DNA of 64,000 nt, from the NCBI GenBank assembly GCA_963844315.1, contig CAWJOC010000020.1, positions 1-64,000 of the forward strand. The letters are read 5' to 3'. Source of the stretch: CAWAVN01 sp963844315. Lineage in GTDB: Bacteria; Planctomycetota; Planctomycetia; Planctomycetales; Planctomycetaceae. The notes beneath the pieces are model-generated. The model was not told where the DNA came from and did not search any database. It worked only from the letters and a program-made list of their open reading frames with translations. Of the stretch, positions 8,456-17,707 are shown piece by piece. The translations under genes were made by a program, and so were the position numbers. Position 1 is the stretch's first letter, and every line of letters starts with the position of its first letter.

Positions 8456-10089
8456 TCAGTGGCTGAAACCGTGGTCGCCTTGGATGTAATAGCATTCGGT
8501 CGAGCGGACCGCTTCCACCCCGCCGGAGCGTTTGAGCCGGTCGCGATACAGCGGCCACACGGTGCTGCGGTGGTGCAGGTCGGGGCGGCCTTCGATGTCG
8601 CCGAAGATGTAGAAGTCCAAGTCGACAGGCTCGGTGACTTCCATGCCTGGCAGAATGGGCGGGGCTTGTTCCGGCTCCAAGGGATGCACGAGTTCCGGAC
8701 TGACGAGAATCACAAGCTCGGTTTCGTCCCGCGTGATCTGCCGATTTGCTGTAATGGTATTGAGCAGCGGAATGTGTCCGATCAACGGCAGCCTTGCGCT
8801 ATCGCCTCGCTGCTGTTCTTGAATCAAACCAGCAATCGCGAGTACTTGCCCTTCCCGCAAATCCACCGTGGTTGTCGCCGTGCGGGTGTCCAAACCGAAA
8901 ATGCCTTGCACAGAGAGGTTCGGGTTCACGGAACTGAAGGTGGGACTGACTTGCAGACGGATGCGGTCTTTGTCAAGCACCGTCGGAGAAAAGGCGACTT
9001 GTGTGCCGAACCCCTTAAAGGTGGTCGTTGCGGCTTGGGCGCCGCCGACCCCCACGACCGTGGGAACGGCAAACTCGCCGCCCGCCAGAAAATTCGCCGT
9101 CTTGCCGCTCAAGACCACAAGGTTCGGCTCGGCCAGGATCTTCGCGGACCCATTGGATTCCAAAGCCTCAACATCAAATTGAAGCTGTCTTCATCGAACG
9201 TGCCGGAAAGAAACACGTTCCCGCCCGCTCCCAGAATCGAGCTAAAGGCGAAATCGCCCACGTTCAAATTGAAGTCGGCTCCCAAGGTCCGGAGGGCCGA
9301 CCGCTTCAATTCGGCGATTCGCACCTTGAGCATCACCTGCTTCTCGCCGGGGACTTCCAGCATGTTGATCAGATTACTCGCGGGCAAGGTGGAGGCATCG
9401 GGAAACGCTTCGGAGACCGCGCCGTCCGCCACGTCCGCCCCGCCTCCGGTCAAGCCCGCATCCTGACTGGTCGCATTTTGCTTGACGATGGACAAAATCT
9501 GCACGGCTTCCTGCTCATCACGGGCCTGGCCGCGAATGATGACCTTATCCGCCACGGGAATCAACTGGATTCGGCTGTTGGGAAATAGCTCGTTCAGTAT
9601 GACTTGCAATTCGCCATATTCCAGGCGGCGCTGCTGATCGACGGCATCGTCTTTAGTAACCGTGACCAAAACCGTCAGCAGTTGCGGGTTGACTTCCGTC
9701 CCGGTCCAGATCGTGACCGTGGTGCTGCCGGTTTCTCGTCCGATGAACTCGACTTCGGTCGTCCCGAAGGGCACAATTTCCACAATCGTGGGATCGGCAA
9801 TCGCGGTGCGGAAGATGGGCTGCTTCATCCGCAGAATCTTCGCCCGGCGTTTGGTGACTTCCAATTCGACCTCGGTGGTGAGGACTTCCTCGACCAAGTC
9901 GTTGACTTTTTTCCGAACTGCTTCGGAGGCCGCGGGTCGGCTTCGGAATTGGGGTGGATTCTCGATGGTGAATCCCTCAACCGGTGCGGGAGGAGGAGCC
10001 GGCAATTGCCCGAAGGCCACTGTTCCTGAACACGCAACCGCCAGCCCAAACACCGATTTCGCAAGTACTTTTCGAATCGCAGGCCCCAC
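8456..10089 (-). CDS. cpaC: Tad/type II-III pilus secretin, CpaC/RcpA type (one frameshift)
   Basis: Outer-membrane secretin channel for the Flp/Tad pilus. I choose the GTG at 10089, which has GGGAGG upstream and gives the signal peptide VLAKSVFGLAVACSGTVAFG; an ATG at 10155 is the alternative. The pilus secretin N-terminal domain (QPIFRTAIADPTIVEIVPFG) is followed by a BON-like domain (VADKVIIRGQARDEQEAVQI), then the secretin core with VMLKVRIAELKRSALRTLGA and LAEPNLVVLSGKTANFLAGG, ending in GHIPLLN and LVILVSPELVHPL. A one-base loss near 9167 shifts the frame: restoring a G gives LRALESNGSAKILAEPN, the canonical sequence. The core is otherwise complete. It probably heads a short operon with the two lipoproteins. 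No Tad ATPase or platform gene is in the window. Confidence 0.85.
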
Positions 10090-10349
10090 GTCGGTCCCTC
10101 CCCGGCAAACTGCCCCAGCGTACCCCACACGGTGTAATCCATAGAACGCAAACAATCGGACAATCTCTTAAATCGGTTACATTCCTCCTAAAACCACAAT
10201 CTTTCCTCAAGCAAAATAGCGGGTTTGTAAGGATTGTGACGGTCATAGCGGTCGGGAAATCGTCAGATTCTGGGCGGCCAAAAAATGAGAAAACCCGTTC
10301 CGGCAATTGAGGTTGCGCGAAAGGGGTCGACCGGGGAAATCCCCTGGCG

Positions 10350-10826
10350 CTATTTTGCCAATTCAGGCGTCGCCGAGGCGAGGGGCGGTGTTTCATCCAA
10401 TCCGTCGGAATGTTGGCTTTCGTTCAAGGCCCGCTTGAGTACAACGCCCACAACGGGACTTGGATTGCGAGATCGGGATCTGTTCGCCGCTTCGGAAATC
10501 GGCTTGAGTTGGATGCGGTCCGATCCTAACAGACTGAGTTGAAAGTTGAGAACCAAAGTTCGTCCCGACTGGGGAAGCCAGACCGTGAGATTCTTCACCG
10601 GTTCCATTCCCGATTGCGCTATCGGCTTGGGATTGTATTGGTATCGCCCTTCCACCAACCCCGTCGCCTTGGAGTTGTACAATGCGGTTCCGTTTTCTCG
10701 GAAGCGGATGGAGACATCGTTGTTGAACCAGCGTCCGGTGAGGTTTGAGGATTGCCCACATCCCGTCACGCAAAGACAAGCCAGGCACAACCCAACGGCA
10801 AGACGCCTCGAAAACCAAGAAGGCAT
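10350..10826 (-). CDS. Small lipoprotein, unknown function
   Basis: A 158-residue lipoprotein beginning MPSWFSRRLAVGLCLACLC with lipobox VTGC. I use the ATG at 10826 because it puts the signal peptide at the N-terminus; the frame is open to 10916. The mature part starts with NLTGRWFNNDVSIRFRENGT, which resembles short lipocalin-like or META-like lipoproteins that begin with a L-G-x-W motif; no family can be named. Its 3' end contains a 15-base string nearly identical to the inner part of the IS left end (see findings). Divergent from the Flp pilin gene. Confidence 0.6.
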   Translation of the reverse strand: MPSWFSRRLAVGLCLACLCVTGCGQSSNLTGRWFNNDVSIRFRENGTALYNSKATGLVEGRYQYNPKPIAQSGMEPVKNLTVWLPQSGRTLVLNFQLSLLGSDRIQLKPISEAANRSRSRNPSPVVGVVLKRALNESQHSDGLDETPPLASATPELAK

Positions 10827-10910
10827 ACGTCGAACTCCGGCAAACACGCGAAAGATTTTGAAGTGTGCAATCTCTTCCGCACTTGGCATGCCGTCCAGGT
10901 TCTTGAGCAA

Positions 10911-10926
10911 CGGCACATCGGTTGCA
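10911..10926 (+). promoter_or_regulatory. Sigma-54 type promoter of Flp pilin gene
   Basis: CGGCACATCGGTTGCA has GG (10912-10913), exactly ten bases, then GC (10924-10925), and agrees closely with the sigma-54 consensus TGGCAC-N5-TTGCA. It lies 58 bp before the pilin start codon on the same strand in a divergent intergenic region, with transcription expected to start near 10937. It is read from sequence only; no enhancer-binding site was identified. Confidence 0.6.
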
Positions 10927-10983
10927 ATGAGGAAGGGAAGACCCGTGATTTCCCTGTGAAAAACCTACCCATTCGAGCCGGCC

Positions 10984-11172
10984 ATGTTGCTTAAGAACGC
11001 GAGAAAACGAAACGCCGATTTCAACAAACGCCGGGGTTCGGTGTTCGTGGAATACCTGCTCTTAGTCACGATTGTCGGGATTGGCGTCATCGTGGGCTTG
11101 GTGAGCGTCCGTGAAGCCTTGGTCAACGAATTGATTGATCTGGCCGAGGCCATCAACGCGATCAATCCCTAA
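10984..11172 (+). CDS. flp: Flp/Fap-type pilin (type IVb mini-pilin)
   Basis: A 62-residue prepilin. The short basic leader ends in the prepilin peptidase site GSVFVEY (glycine followed four residues later by the conserved Glu-Tyr), then the hydrophobic helix LLLVTIVGIGVIVGLVSV and a short C-terminal segment (LIDLAEAINAINP). Length and layout fit Flp pilins, which polymerise into thin adhesive Tad pili after cleavage by TadV. The ATG at 10984 lacks a strong Shine-Dalgarno sequence. Its tail is similar in pattern to the second pilin at 31879 (VxELxDxxEAI), so both are paralogues. A sigma-54-like promoter lies upstream. The CpaC-type secretin is about 0.9 kb away on the other strand. Confidence 0.88.
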   Translation: MLLKNARKRNADFNKRRGSVFVEYLLLVTIVGIGVIVGLVSVREALVNELIDLAEAINAINP

Positions 11173-11265
11173 CAGCTGTTCAATGATCCCGATACCGGGC
11201 GGAAACACGGCGATCCCGCGGCGCAAACCGGCAGGATCACTCGATCCGAAGGTTCCTGACTTCTC

Positions 11266-12695
11266 TTGGAGGTTGCCTTTGCCCATTGGAACACTCGAAC
11301 CGTTTTAGGACCTTTGAACTTGCAAGACATCTTTCAGGACTTTGTCCTTTGGCTTTTGAAATTCCTGGCAGTTTCCACCGGTCTATTGACTGCCGCCAGG
11401 ATTTGGACTCTGCGCCACAGGCGAAAGGGCCAGAAAAAACTCCCCACCGGCCAAACCCCCCTCAGCTCGTTATCCAAGGAAACTCGGAAAAGTCTTCTGA
11501 TTCTGGCCAGCGGAATAGCCTTGCTGCATGGGCTTGTCTCTGGAGTTTACGCCCAAGCCAAACCGGCGGCTGAGACGACCTTTCCCTTGCCTATCCCGTA
11601 TGAGGAGCAAAGCTCCGGCAAAGCGGCACGGCCAATTCCAAAGGTCGACCTGCCTCGCAAATTGACACAGGCCGAAAAAGCCCAACTGGCAAAAACGCGG
11701 CGAATCGCCCTTAGGCTATCGCAGGAAGGCGACGAGAATTTTCGCCGGGGACTTTTGCCCTTGGGCGATCATTTGCGTCAATTATTGCTCTCCTATTCGC
11801 TCCGCCAAAATTTGGCCCGTTTGCAAGGCGAGTCGCTTCAATCACTCAACCAGGAAGAACGGCAACGCAACCAGGGAATCGTCCGACAATTGGAGAACTT
11901 CAACCAACCCGCCGCCGAAGGCTGGGCCGCCGATTTGGCATTGGCGCGCGTGTATCTTGCGCGGGTCGATGCGGAATCGGCCTCTCTCCAAGGCGAGTCA
12001 GGAGCCATGTTCGCCGCGCTATCGCGGCAAGCGGAAAGCGCCCGGCTACACGTATCGCTTCGCGGCTTCGATGAAGCCCTGGGCATGGCGCCGCCCCAAG
12101 CCTTGGTGGAAGCCGCCCAATTGGAGCGGCGAGCCAACCTGGAAGCCTTGCCGCGAGACCCCTCGCTGGCGGAATACCGCACGGCATTTGGCGCTATCGC
12201 GCTCAACTCGAGTGCATGGAATCCCAAGTCGAGCGCTGGTCTAGCCAGGGGGCGGGAATCGGCCGGGTGGATAAGTTGCATCTGCTGCGGTTTGAGGTCG
12301 CCCAGGCCGATGCGATTCTAGAAACGCTCAACGGCAATGAAGCGGCCCGCCAGACAGCGCTAAAAACCGCCGAGCGGGAATTGACGAATCTGTTCGAATC
12401 GCAACAGCAGTTTTATCGACACGGAACGGCCAGTTTGTTTGAACTCGCGAGAACCTGGTCGGATCGCCAATCCATAATCGACCAAGCCAAGGACCTGAAA
12501 GACTTCCACACAGAAGAATCGCTCGCCGCCCACGCTCAGGATTTCCAGACCATAACAGATCTGGCAAACCAAACCCAAGATACACGGGGCCGGATCGCGG
12601 CGGATTTGGAATTCATCAACGCCCTGAAAGCCGAAGGAGAATTCGTCACGCTGCGGAACTCGATCAACGACCCATTCCGTTCGCAAGGCCGTTAG
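11266..12695 (+). CDS. Membrane-anchored coiled-coil protein (one frameshift)
   Basis: A roughly 475-residue protein without a family I recognise. The N-terminus has a hydrophobic stretch (FVLWLLKFLAVSTGLLTAA) and a second one (SLLILASGIALLHGLVSGVY) resembling an export signal ending in AQA. The rest is long, charged helix, with many Leu/Glu/Gln/Arg heptads such as LRQNLARLQGESLQSLNQEE, reminiscent of TolC-like periplasmic barrels or coiled coils. A one-base loss near 12209 separates the two halves (about 11266-12209 and 12210-12695), which rejoin at LECMESQVERW. The only start in frame upstream is TTG 11266, so the true start is uncertain. It follows the pilin on the same strand and may belong to its operon. 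Confidence 0.6.
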
Positions 12696-12727
12696 GTTGT
12701 GCGTAAATAATTTGTCGTATGAGAGCA

Positions 12728-12784
12728 AAGGAGCCGCGCACGCAGTAAGCGGAAGTCGGACGCTTACTGCGTGCGCGGCTCCTT
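12728..12784. terminator. 24-bp perfect palindrome between convergent genes
   Basis: The left arm 12728-12751 (beginning AAGGAGCCGCGCACGCAG) is an exact reverse complement of 12761-12784, with loop GAAGTCGGA. It lies between the ends of the coiled-coil gene (plus) and the DUF1501 gene (minus), so it can act as a bidirectional transcription stop. There is no strong U-run. The GC-rich sequence looks like a dispersed planctomycete palindrome. Confidence 0.7.
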
Positions 12785-12792
12785 AGAGTTTG

Positions 12793-14253
12793 TTAGGCAA
12801 AAAGGTCTTTCACGACGTTTCCTGCCACGCCCGTGAGGCGGCGATCGAGACCATTGTAGTAGTAGGTCAATCGTTCGTGGTTAAGGCCGAGGGCGTGCAG
12901 GATGCTGGCGTGCAGGTCGGGGATTTCCACGCGGTTCTCCACAGCGCGAAAACCGAGTTCGTCCGTGGCTCCATAGGAAAGGCCGGGCCGCATGCCGCCC
13001 CCGGCCATCCATAACGTGAATCCACTGAGGTTGTGGTCGCGTCCCGTCCGGCCTTCGCTGGTCGGCGTGCGGCCGAACTCGCCGGTCCACACGACCAGTG
13101 TGTCGTCGAGCAAGCCGCGCTGCGAAAGATCCGTCAATAGCGCGCTGATGGGCTGATCGACCGATTGGGCGTTTTCGGTGTGATTCTTCGCGAGATCCTC
13201 ATGGGCGTCCCAATTGTCGCGCACATCGTTGGAACCCCCGCTAAAGACGCTCACAAACCGCACTCCATGTTCCAAGAGGCGCCTGGCCATTAGACAATTG
13301 CGACTGAACCGGGCATGGCGGATGTCGCTGCGGTCCGTCCCATAAAGCCGATGCGTGGCGGCGGTCTCGTTCGAAAGATCAGCCACGTCGGGTGCGCTGG
13401 TTTGCATGCGGGCTGCCAGTTCATACGCCGCAATGCGTGCCGCCAGTTCGCCTTCGTGCGGATGTTTGGCGAGATGTTCCTCGTTCATTTTCTCGAGCAA
13501 CTGATACGCTTCCCGCTGCTCGTCCCGCGAGATGCTCGCAGGCGGCGACAAGTCGAGAATAGGAGCCGCCTGGCTGCGGAAGACAACGCCCTGATGCTGA
13601 GCCGGCAAAAAACCATTGCCCCAATTGGTTTGACCCGACGGCGGCATGCCCCGGTCCATTAAGACCACGAACGCGGGCAGGTTTTGGGTTTCGCTCCCTA
13701 AACCGTATCCCACCCAGCCTCCCATCGAAGGGTGGCCCTGCCGCGACTGGCCGGTGCTCATGTGGCACATCGCAGGCCCGTGGCTGTTTTCCTGGGCGAC
13801 CACGGAATGCACAAACGTCAGATGGTCAACGTGTTGGGCCATGTGTGGAAAGAGTTCCGACGCCCAATGGCCCGACTGGCCATGCTGCCTGAATTTGAAC
13901 GGGCTAGGCATGATCTGGCCCGGCGTTTGGAAGAAGACGTCCCGAATCTTCTTTTCATCGGTCTTGAGAACTTTGTCGAGCGTCTGGCCCGCGTACTTCT
14001 TCAACGCCGGTTTGAAGTCAAACGAATCAATGTGACTGAATCCACCGGACATGAATAAGAACAGCACACGTTTGGCAGTCGGCGCATGGTGCGGCCCTGT
14101 TCGGCGAGGCACACTTTGATCGGCCCTGAGGAGATCCGCGAGGGCGATGCTCCCCAGTCCTCCCGCCAAGGTTTCCAAAAACCGGCGGCGGGTAACGAAG
14201 CGGCGATGGCCAGTGCAGGGGTTCGATGAAACTGATCTCGAATCAGTAGACAT
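12793..14253 (-). CDS. DUF1501 family exported protein (sulfatase-like)
   Basis: A 486-residue protein of the DUF1501 family, related in fold to alkaline phosphatase/sulfatase-like enzymes and very abundant in planctomycetes. The N-terminus has a Tat-type signal, RRRFLETLAGGLGSIALADL. Family landmarks include LFLFMSGGFSHIDSFDFKP, ENSHGPAMCHMSTGQ, WDAHEDL and VVWTGEFGRTPTSEGRTGRD. I place the start at ATG 14253 because it overlaps the stop of the upstream DUF1549/DUF1553 gene by 11 bp, the usual arrangement; the longer open frame is a shadow of that gene. The pair is co-transcribed and thought to work outside the cytoplasm, possibly in degrading complex sulfated or carbohydrate substrates, but the reaction is not established. 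Confidence 0.9.
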   Translation of the reverse strand: MSTDSRSVSSNPCTGHRRFVTRRRFLETLAGGLGSIALADLLRADQSVPRRTGPHHAPTAKRVLFLFMSGGFSHIDSFDFKPALKKYAGQTLDKVLKTDEKKIRDVFFQTPGQIMPSPFKFRQHGQSGHWASELFPHMAQHVDHLTFVHSVVAQENSHGPAMCHMSTGQSRQGHPSMGGWVGYGLGSETQNLPAFVVLMDRGMPPSGQTNWGNGFLPAQHQGVVFRSQAAPILDLSPPASISRDEQREAYQLLEKMNEEHLAKHPHEGELAARIAAYELAARMQTSAPDVADLSNETAATHRLYGTDRSDIRHARFSRNCLMARRLLEHGVRFVSVFSGGSNDVRDNWDAHEDLAKNHTENAQSVDQPISALLTDLSQRGLLDDTLVVWTGEFGRTPTSEGRTGRDHNLSGFTLWMAGGGMRPGLSYGATDELGFRAVENRVEIPDLHASILHALGLNHERLTYYYNGLDRRLTGVAGNVVKDLFA

Positions 14254-17242
14254 AGAGGAACTCATTGCTGTTGATAAGAATGCGGCAGAGTCCAGCCAAT
14301 CCGTACCTGGCCGCGAAGTCCATGGCCCTTTCTCGTTCCGCGTCGCTTGGTTCCCGGAGCAGTACCAACCGATACGCCTCATGGATTTGCGTTGGCAGAT
14401 CGTTGCCGGTGGACGACTGGATCCGCTCGGCCAGGAACTTGGACTGCTCGACAACAAAGGGGTTGTTCAAAAGCGATAAGGCCTGCAGCGGATTGGTCGA
14501 TTGCGATCGGGTCGGCGTCGAAAGCGAGGGGTCGGGGCAATCAAAAGCCGACAACAGAGGCGAACTGAAAGTGCGGATATTGTAACGATAGACGCTGCGA
14601 CGCCAGGTTTCCGGTCCCGGCAGTTCAATCAGTTCATAATCAGGCACGTTGCTATCGCGGTAGTGGAACAGTTCAAAGCTTGGGCCGCCCATTTCAAGAT
14701 CCAGCTTGCCGCTGACTTGGAGAATCCTGTCCCGAATGGCTTCGGCTTCCAACCTCTGAGGGGCATACCGCCACAAGAGCCGATTTCCGGCATCCTCTGC
14801 GGCGGCCATGTCATTCGACTTGCTGCTTTGCCGATACGTGGCCGAGAGCACGATCAGGCGGTGGAGACGCTTAATCTTCCAACCATTCTGGACAAAGTCC
14901 GCCGCCAACCAGTCCAGCAATTCAGGATGGCTAGGCCGCCCGCCTTTGAACCCAAAGTCGCTGGGCGTATCGACAAGGCCCTGGCCAAAGTGATAATGCC
15001 ACACGCGATTGACAAACACCCGTGCCGTCAACGGGTTGGCCGGATTGGCGATCCAACGGGCGAGTTTCAAGCGCCGCTCTGGACCGGAGTCCGCTGTCAG
15101 GTCGCGCTTCAAACCCAAAACTTCCGAGAGCGCACCGGCAGCGATGCTGCCATCCGGGGACCGCACATCGCCGCGTCTTAGCACCGGCACCACATTTGTC
15201 CCGCCGGTATCACGGATGGAGTAGGTGGTTGGCAGCGGCGGAACCGCTTTGATCTGCTCATTGAGGTGCGCAATTTCCGCTTCTAAATCGTTGTAGGTCT
15301 GGCGAAGAGACGGCGAAAGCGGCACGCCGGCGATCGGGCCGACGACCGCCTCCCAATACTCGCCATCCAGGGAAATCTCAATGCGGTAATCGACAGGAAC
15401 ACGATCCGTAAACTGGCCATCTCGGTCGCGGCCCCAAACAACACGGTTGATCTCGGCGACTTCGGCTAACTCGATTTTAGCCCAGGACTCAAACTCGTTG
15501 CTGATCCAACTGTAACTGTTGCCATACCGGCCATCGTTGAGGTGATGGATCTGATGACTCTCGAAATCAGGCAAAACCGACGAAGCTGTCGCAATGGCGC
15601 CTTCCAGTGACAGGGCCAGGTTTCGGGTTTCATCAAGTCCAAAAACCTCCAACTCGTCCAGGCAAGGCGATTGCCCGTTGTTGGTTTTGAGGGACGTGAA
15701 CTTGACGAATTTCGCCAACACCGGAGGAAACGTGTCAGCGTTTGCACGAGCGCTAACACTTTCCAATTTTGATGTGCCGTCATTCGGTTTTTCGGCCCTC
15801 GCAACGTTGGGGAATTGCCGGCCTGATTCCAGGATTTCGCGTTGGTGTTGTTTCGCTTCTTCAATCCGCTTTCGAAAGGGGTTGACCTGCTCATCGTACC
15901 GCCGTTGCTCTTCCGGAGAGGCAAAGAGGCCATCCCTGGTGTGATCGCAGCCACTGAAGACCGCCGTCATTGCGTAATAGTCGTTGGTCGGAATGGGGTC
16001 GAACTTATGGTCGTGGCAGCGGGCACAACCCACCGTCAGGCCAAGGAACGTTGTGGCCGTCGCCACGACGAACTCGTCCAACTCGTCCTGCCGGGTCCGC
16101 ATCTTTTCCAACTCGCTGACCGTGGTTTGGTCATTCTTCGGCCCGGCGGCTAGAAAACCCAACGCGACATGGTACTCCGCTTTATTCAGATCGAGCGCGT
16201 CTCCCGCGAGTTGCTCAATCACGAATTGGTCGAATGGCTTGTCGTCGTTGAAGGCCCGGATGACGTAGTCGCGATAGGGCCAAAAGTTGCGGCGGATCAC
16301 ATCGCGCTCAAATCCATTGCTCTCCGCGAAACGCACCACATCCAGCCAATGACGGCCCCAACGCTCGCCATACTGCGGACTGTCCAGCAAGCGGTCCACC
16401 AGCCTTTCGTAGGCATCGGAACCCCGGTCGCTGACAAAGGCCTGCACTTCCTCCGGCGTGGGCAACAGACCGGTCAAATTGTAAGTCACGCGACGGATGT
16501 AGGTGACCCGATCGGCAGGCGGATTCAAGGTGAAGTCGTTCGCTTCCAGTCCTGCGATGACAAACCGGTCGATGTCATTTAGCAGGGGCTTCGCATGCTT
16601 GACCCTGGGCGGATCGAGACGCTTGACCGGTTGCAGTGACCACCAATCATAACCAGCCCCGTCCTCGCTGCTAAAGGCGTAAGGATCTAATTGCCAATCG
16701 GGAAACCAGGCCCCTTGCTCGATCCATGTCTCCAGCGTGGCGATCTCGGCTTGAGTCAACGGTTCATCCGGCGGCATCTCGCCCGCGGAAACGTATTGCA
16801 TCAACAGGCTATCGTTGGGCATTCCAGGCTCAATGACCGCGCCGCTGTCTCCGCCCGCGAGCGCTGTTATTGACGTACGAAGATCAAGCCCGCCAGTGCG
16901 GTCACTCCCATGGCAACCCAAGCAGCGCGTGGCCAAAATCGGCTCGACATGCTTGTGGAAGAAAGCCGCGCTCGGGTTCTCTTGCTCTTTGGGAACGTTA
17001 ACGACCCCGACGGATTGATCTATCGGAACAGGAACGGGGCGGACGCCTTCAAAGCCTTTAATGTTCGCAAAGAGAAACAGACTGGAGAGGGTGACAACAA
17101 GCAAGAGTACGCATTGCGGAACAAGCCCCGCTTTTCGAAATCGAAGAATTAAACCAAGGGGGCATAAGACGAGGAAAATGACAGGAAACAGGATCCAGAC
17201 AATGGGTACTGACAGCATAGGCACTAGAAGCAATCTGTTCAT
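14243..17242 (-). CDS. Planctomycete cytochrome c with DUF1549 and DUF1553 domains
   Basis: A 999-residue exported protein. It starts with two hydrophobic segments (residues about 8-33 and 42-60). PSCyt1 follows with the haem motif CLGCH near residue 108 and MPPDEPLTQAEI downstream. DUF1549 covers WSLQPVKRLDPPRVKHAKPL to CARCH, a second haem-like CxxCH in TVGCARCHDHKFDPIPTNDY. A discoidin-like insert (GAIATASSVLPDFESHQIHH to YRIEISLDGEYW) is placed before DUF1553, which contains RLKLARWIANPANPLTARVF, NRVWHYHFGQGLV and ALSLLNNPFV. The order and length are typical of planctomycete PSD1 proteins. Its stop overlaps the DUF1501 start. Role: probable periplasmic electron-transfer-linked enzyme of unknown substrate. 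Confidence 0.92.
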   Translation of the reverse strand: MNRLLLVPMLSVPIVWILFPVIFLVLCPLGLILRFRKAGLVPQCVLLLVVTLSSLFLFANIKGFEGVRPVPVPIDQSVGVVNVPKEQENPSAAFFHKHVEPILATRCLGCHGSDRTGGLDLRTSITALAGGDSGAVIEPGMPNDSLLMQYVSAGEMPPDEPLTQAEIATLETWIEQGAWFPDWQLDPYAFSSEDGAGYDWWSLQPVKRLDPPRVKHAKPLLNDIDRFVIAGLEANDFTLNPPADRVTYIRRVTYNLTGLLPTPEEVQAFVSDRGSDAYERLVDRLLDSPQYGERWGRHWLDVVRFAESNGFERDVIRRNFWPYRDYVIRAFNDDKPFDQFVIEQLAGDALDLNKAEYHVALGFLAAGPKNDQTTVSELEKMRTRQDELDEFVVATATTFLGLTVGCARCHDHKFDPIPTNDYYAMTAVFSGCDHTRDGLFASPEEQRRYDEQVNPFRKRIEEAKQHQREILESGRQFPNVARAEKPNDGTSKLESVSARANADTFPPVLAKFVKFTSLKTNNGQSPCLDELEVFGLDETRNLALSLEGAIATASSVLPDFESHQIHHLNDGRYGNSYSWISNEFESWAKIELAEVAEINRVVWGRDRDGQFTDRVPVDYRIEISLDGEYWEAVVGPIAGVPLSPSLRQTYNDLEAEIAHLNEQIKAVPPLPTTYSIRDTGGTNVVPVLRRGDVRSPDGSIAAGALSEVLGLKRDLTADSGPERRLKLARWIANPANPLTARVFVNRVWHYHFGQGLVDTPSDFGFKGGRPSHPELLDWLAADFVQNGWKIKRLHRLIVLSATYRQSSKSNDMAAAEDAGNRLLWRYAPQRLEAEAIRDRILQVSGKLDLEMGGPSFELFHYRDSNVPDYELIELPGPETWRRSVYRYNIRTFSSPLLSAFDCPDPSLSTPTRSQSTNPLQALSLLNNPFVVEQSKFLAERIQSSTGNDLPTQIHEAYRLVLLREPSDAERERAMDFAARYGLAGLCRILINSNEFLYVY

Positions 17243-17707
17243 TGTGCGGCGTTTTGATTTTGACGCTTACCTCTTATTGTCATTTATCTCCGTATCCAAA
17301 ACAAAACTTGAGGAGAAATCCCGATTTTTCGATAGAGTCCGCGCAATAGGATTTTTCGGAATCGAAAATGAGGCCACGGACTTGCAACGGGTCTCAGGCT
17401 GAAGTGCCGAGAGATTCGAGACTGGCGGAGTTTGCGCGTCCCATCTAATGCATCGCTCATCTTCGTTTGACGTGTGCCACTGGCTCTGCCAGCGCGAAAG
17501 CAAGTCCGACGTCCTTTTCAAGCACCGGCAAAGCCAGTGGCACACAACCTGCGAAGCCAAGATGGGTGAGGTACTCGGAATGGAGATAAAGCGGCAGGTC
17601 GGTGTCGTCCGACTGCACATTGATCTCAGCGGTTTACGTCGCCGAAGCGAACGCGACTTTAGAGAGCTGCCTCAAGGATGCAATATCATCCAATGGGCAA
17701 GGTCGCG
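17243..17707. other. Intergenic region with a 19-bp inverted repeat
   Basis: No gene is supported here. The region holds an inverted repeat: GTGTGCCACTGGCTCTGCC at 17472-17490 pairs with 17527-17545 with one mismatch, separated by 36 bases. The string TGTGCCACTGGCTYTGCC looks like a dispersed intergenic repeat unit present as two opposed copies. It could fold as a hairpin downstream of the minus-strand membrane protein gene. The rest shows nothing I can name. Confidence 0.6.

Noticed and set aside
8228..9466. 412-codon plus-strand ORF opposite the secretin
   Set aside because: It overlaps the well-supported secretin core in antisense and has no family features.
10881..10898. A further sigma-54-like motif TTGGCATGCCGTCCAG
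   Set aside because: The GG is followed after ten bases by AG, not GC, so the -12 element is missing; the motif at 10911 is much better.
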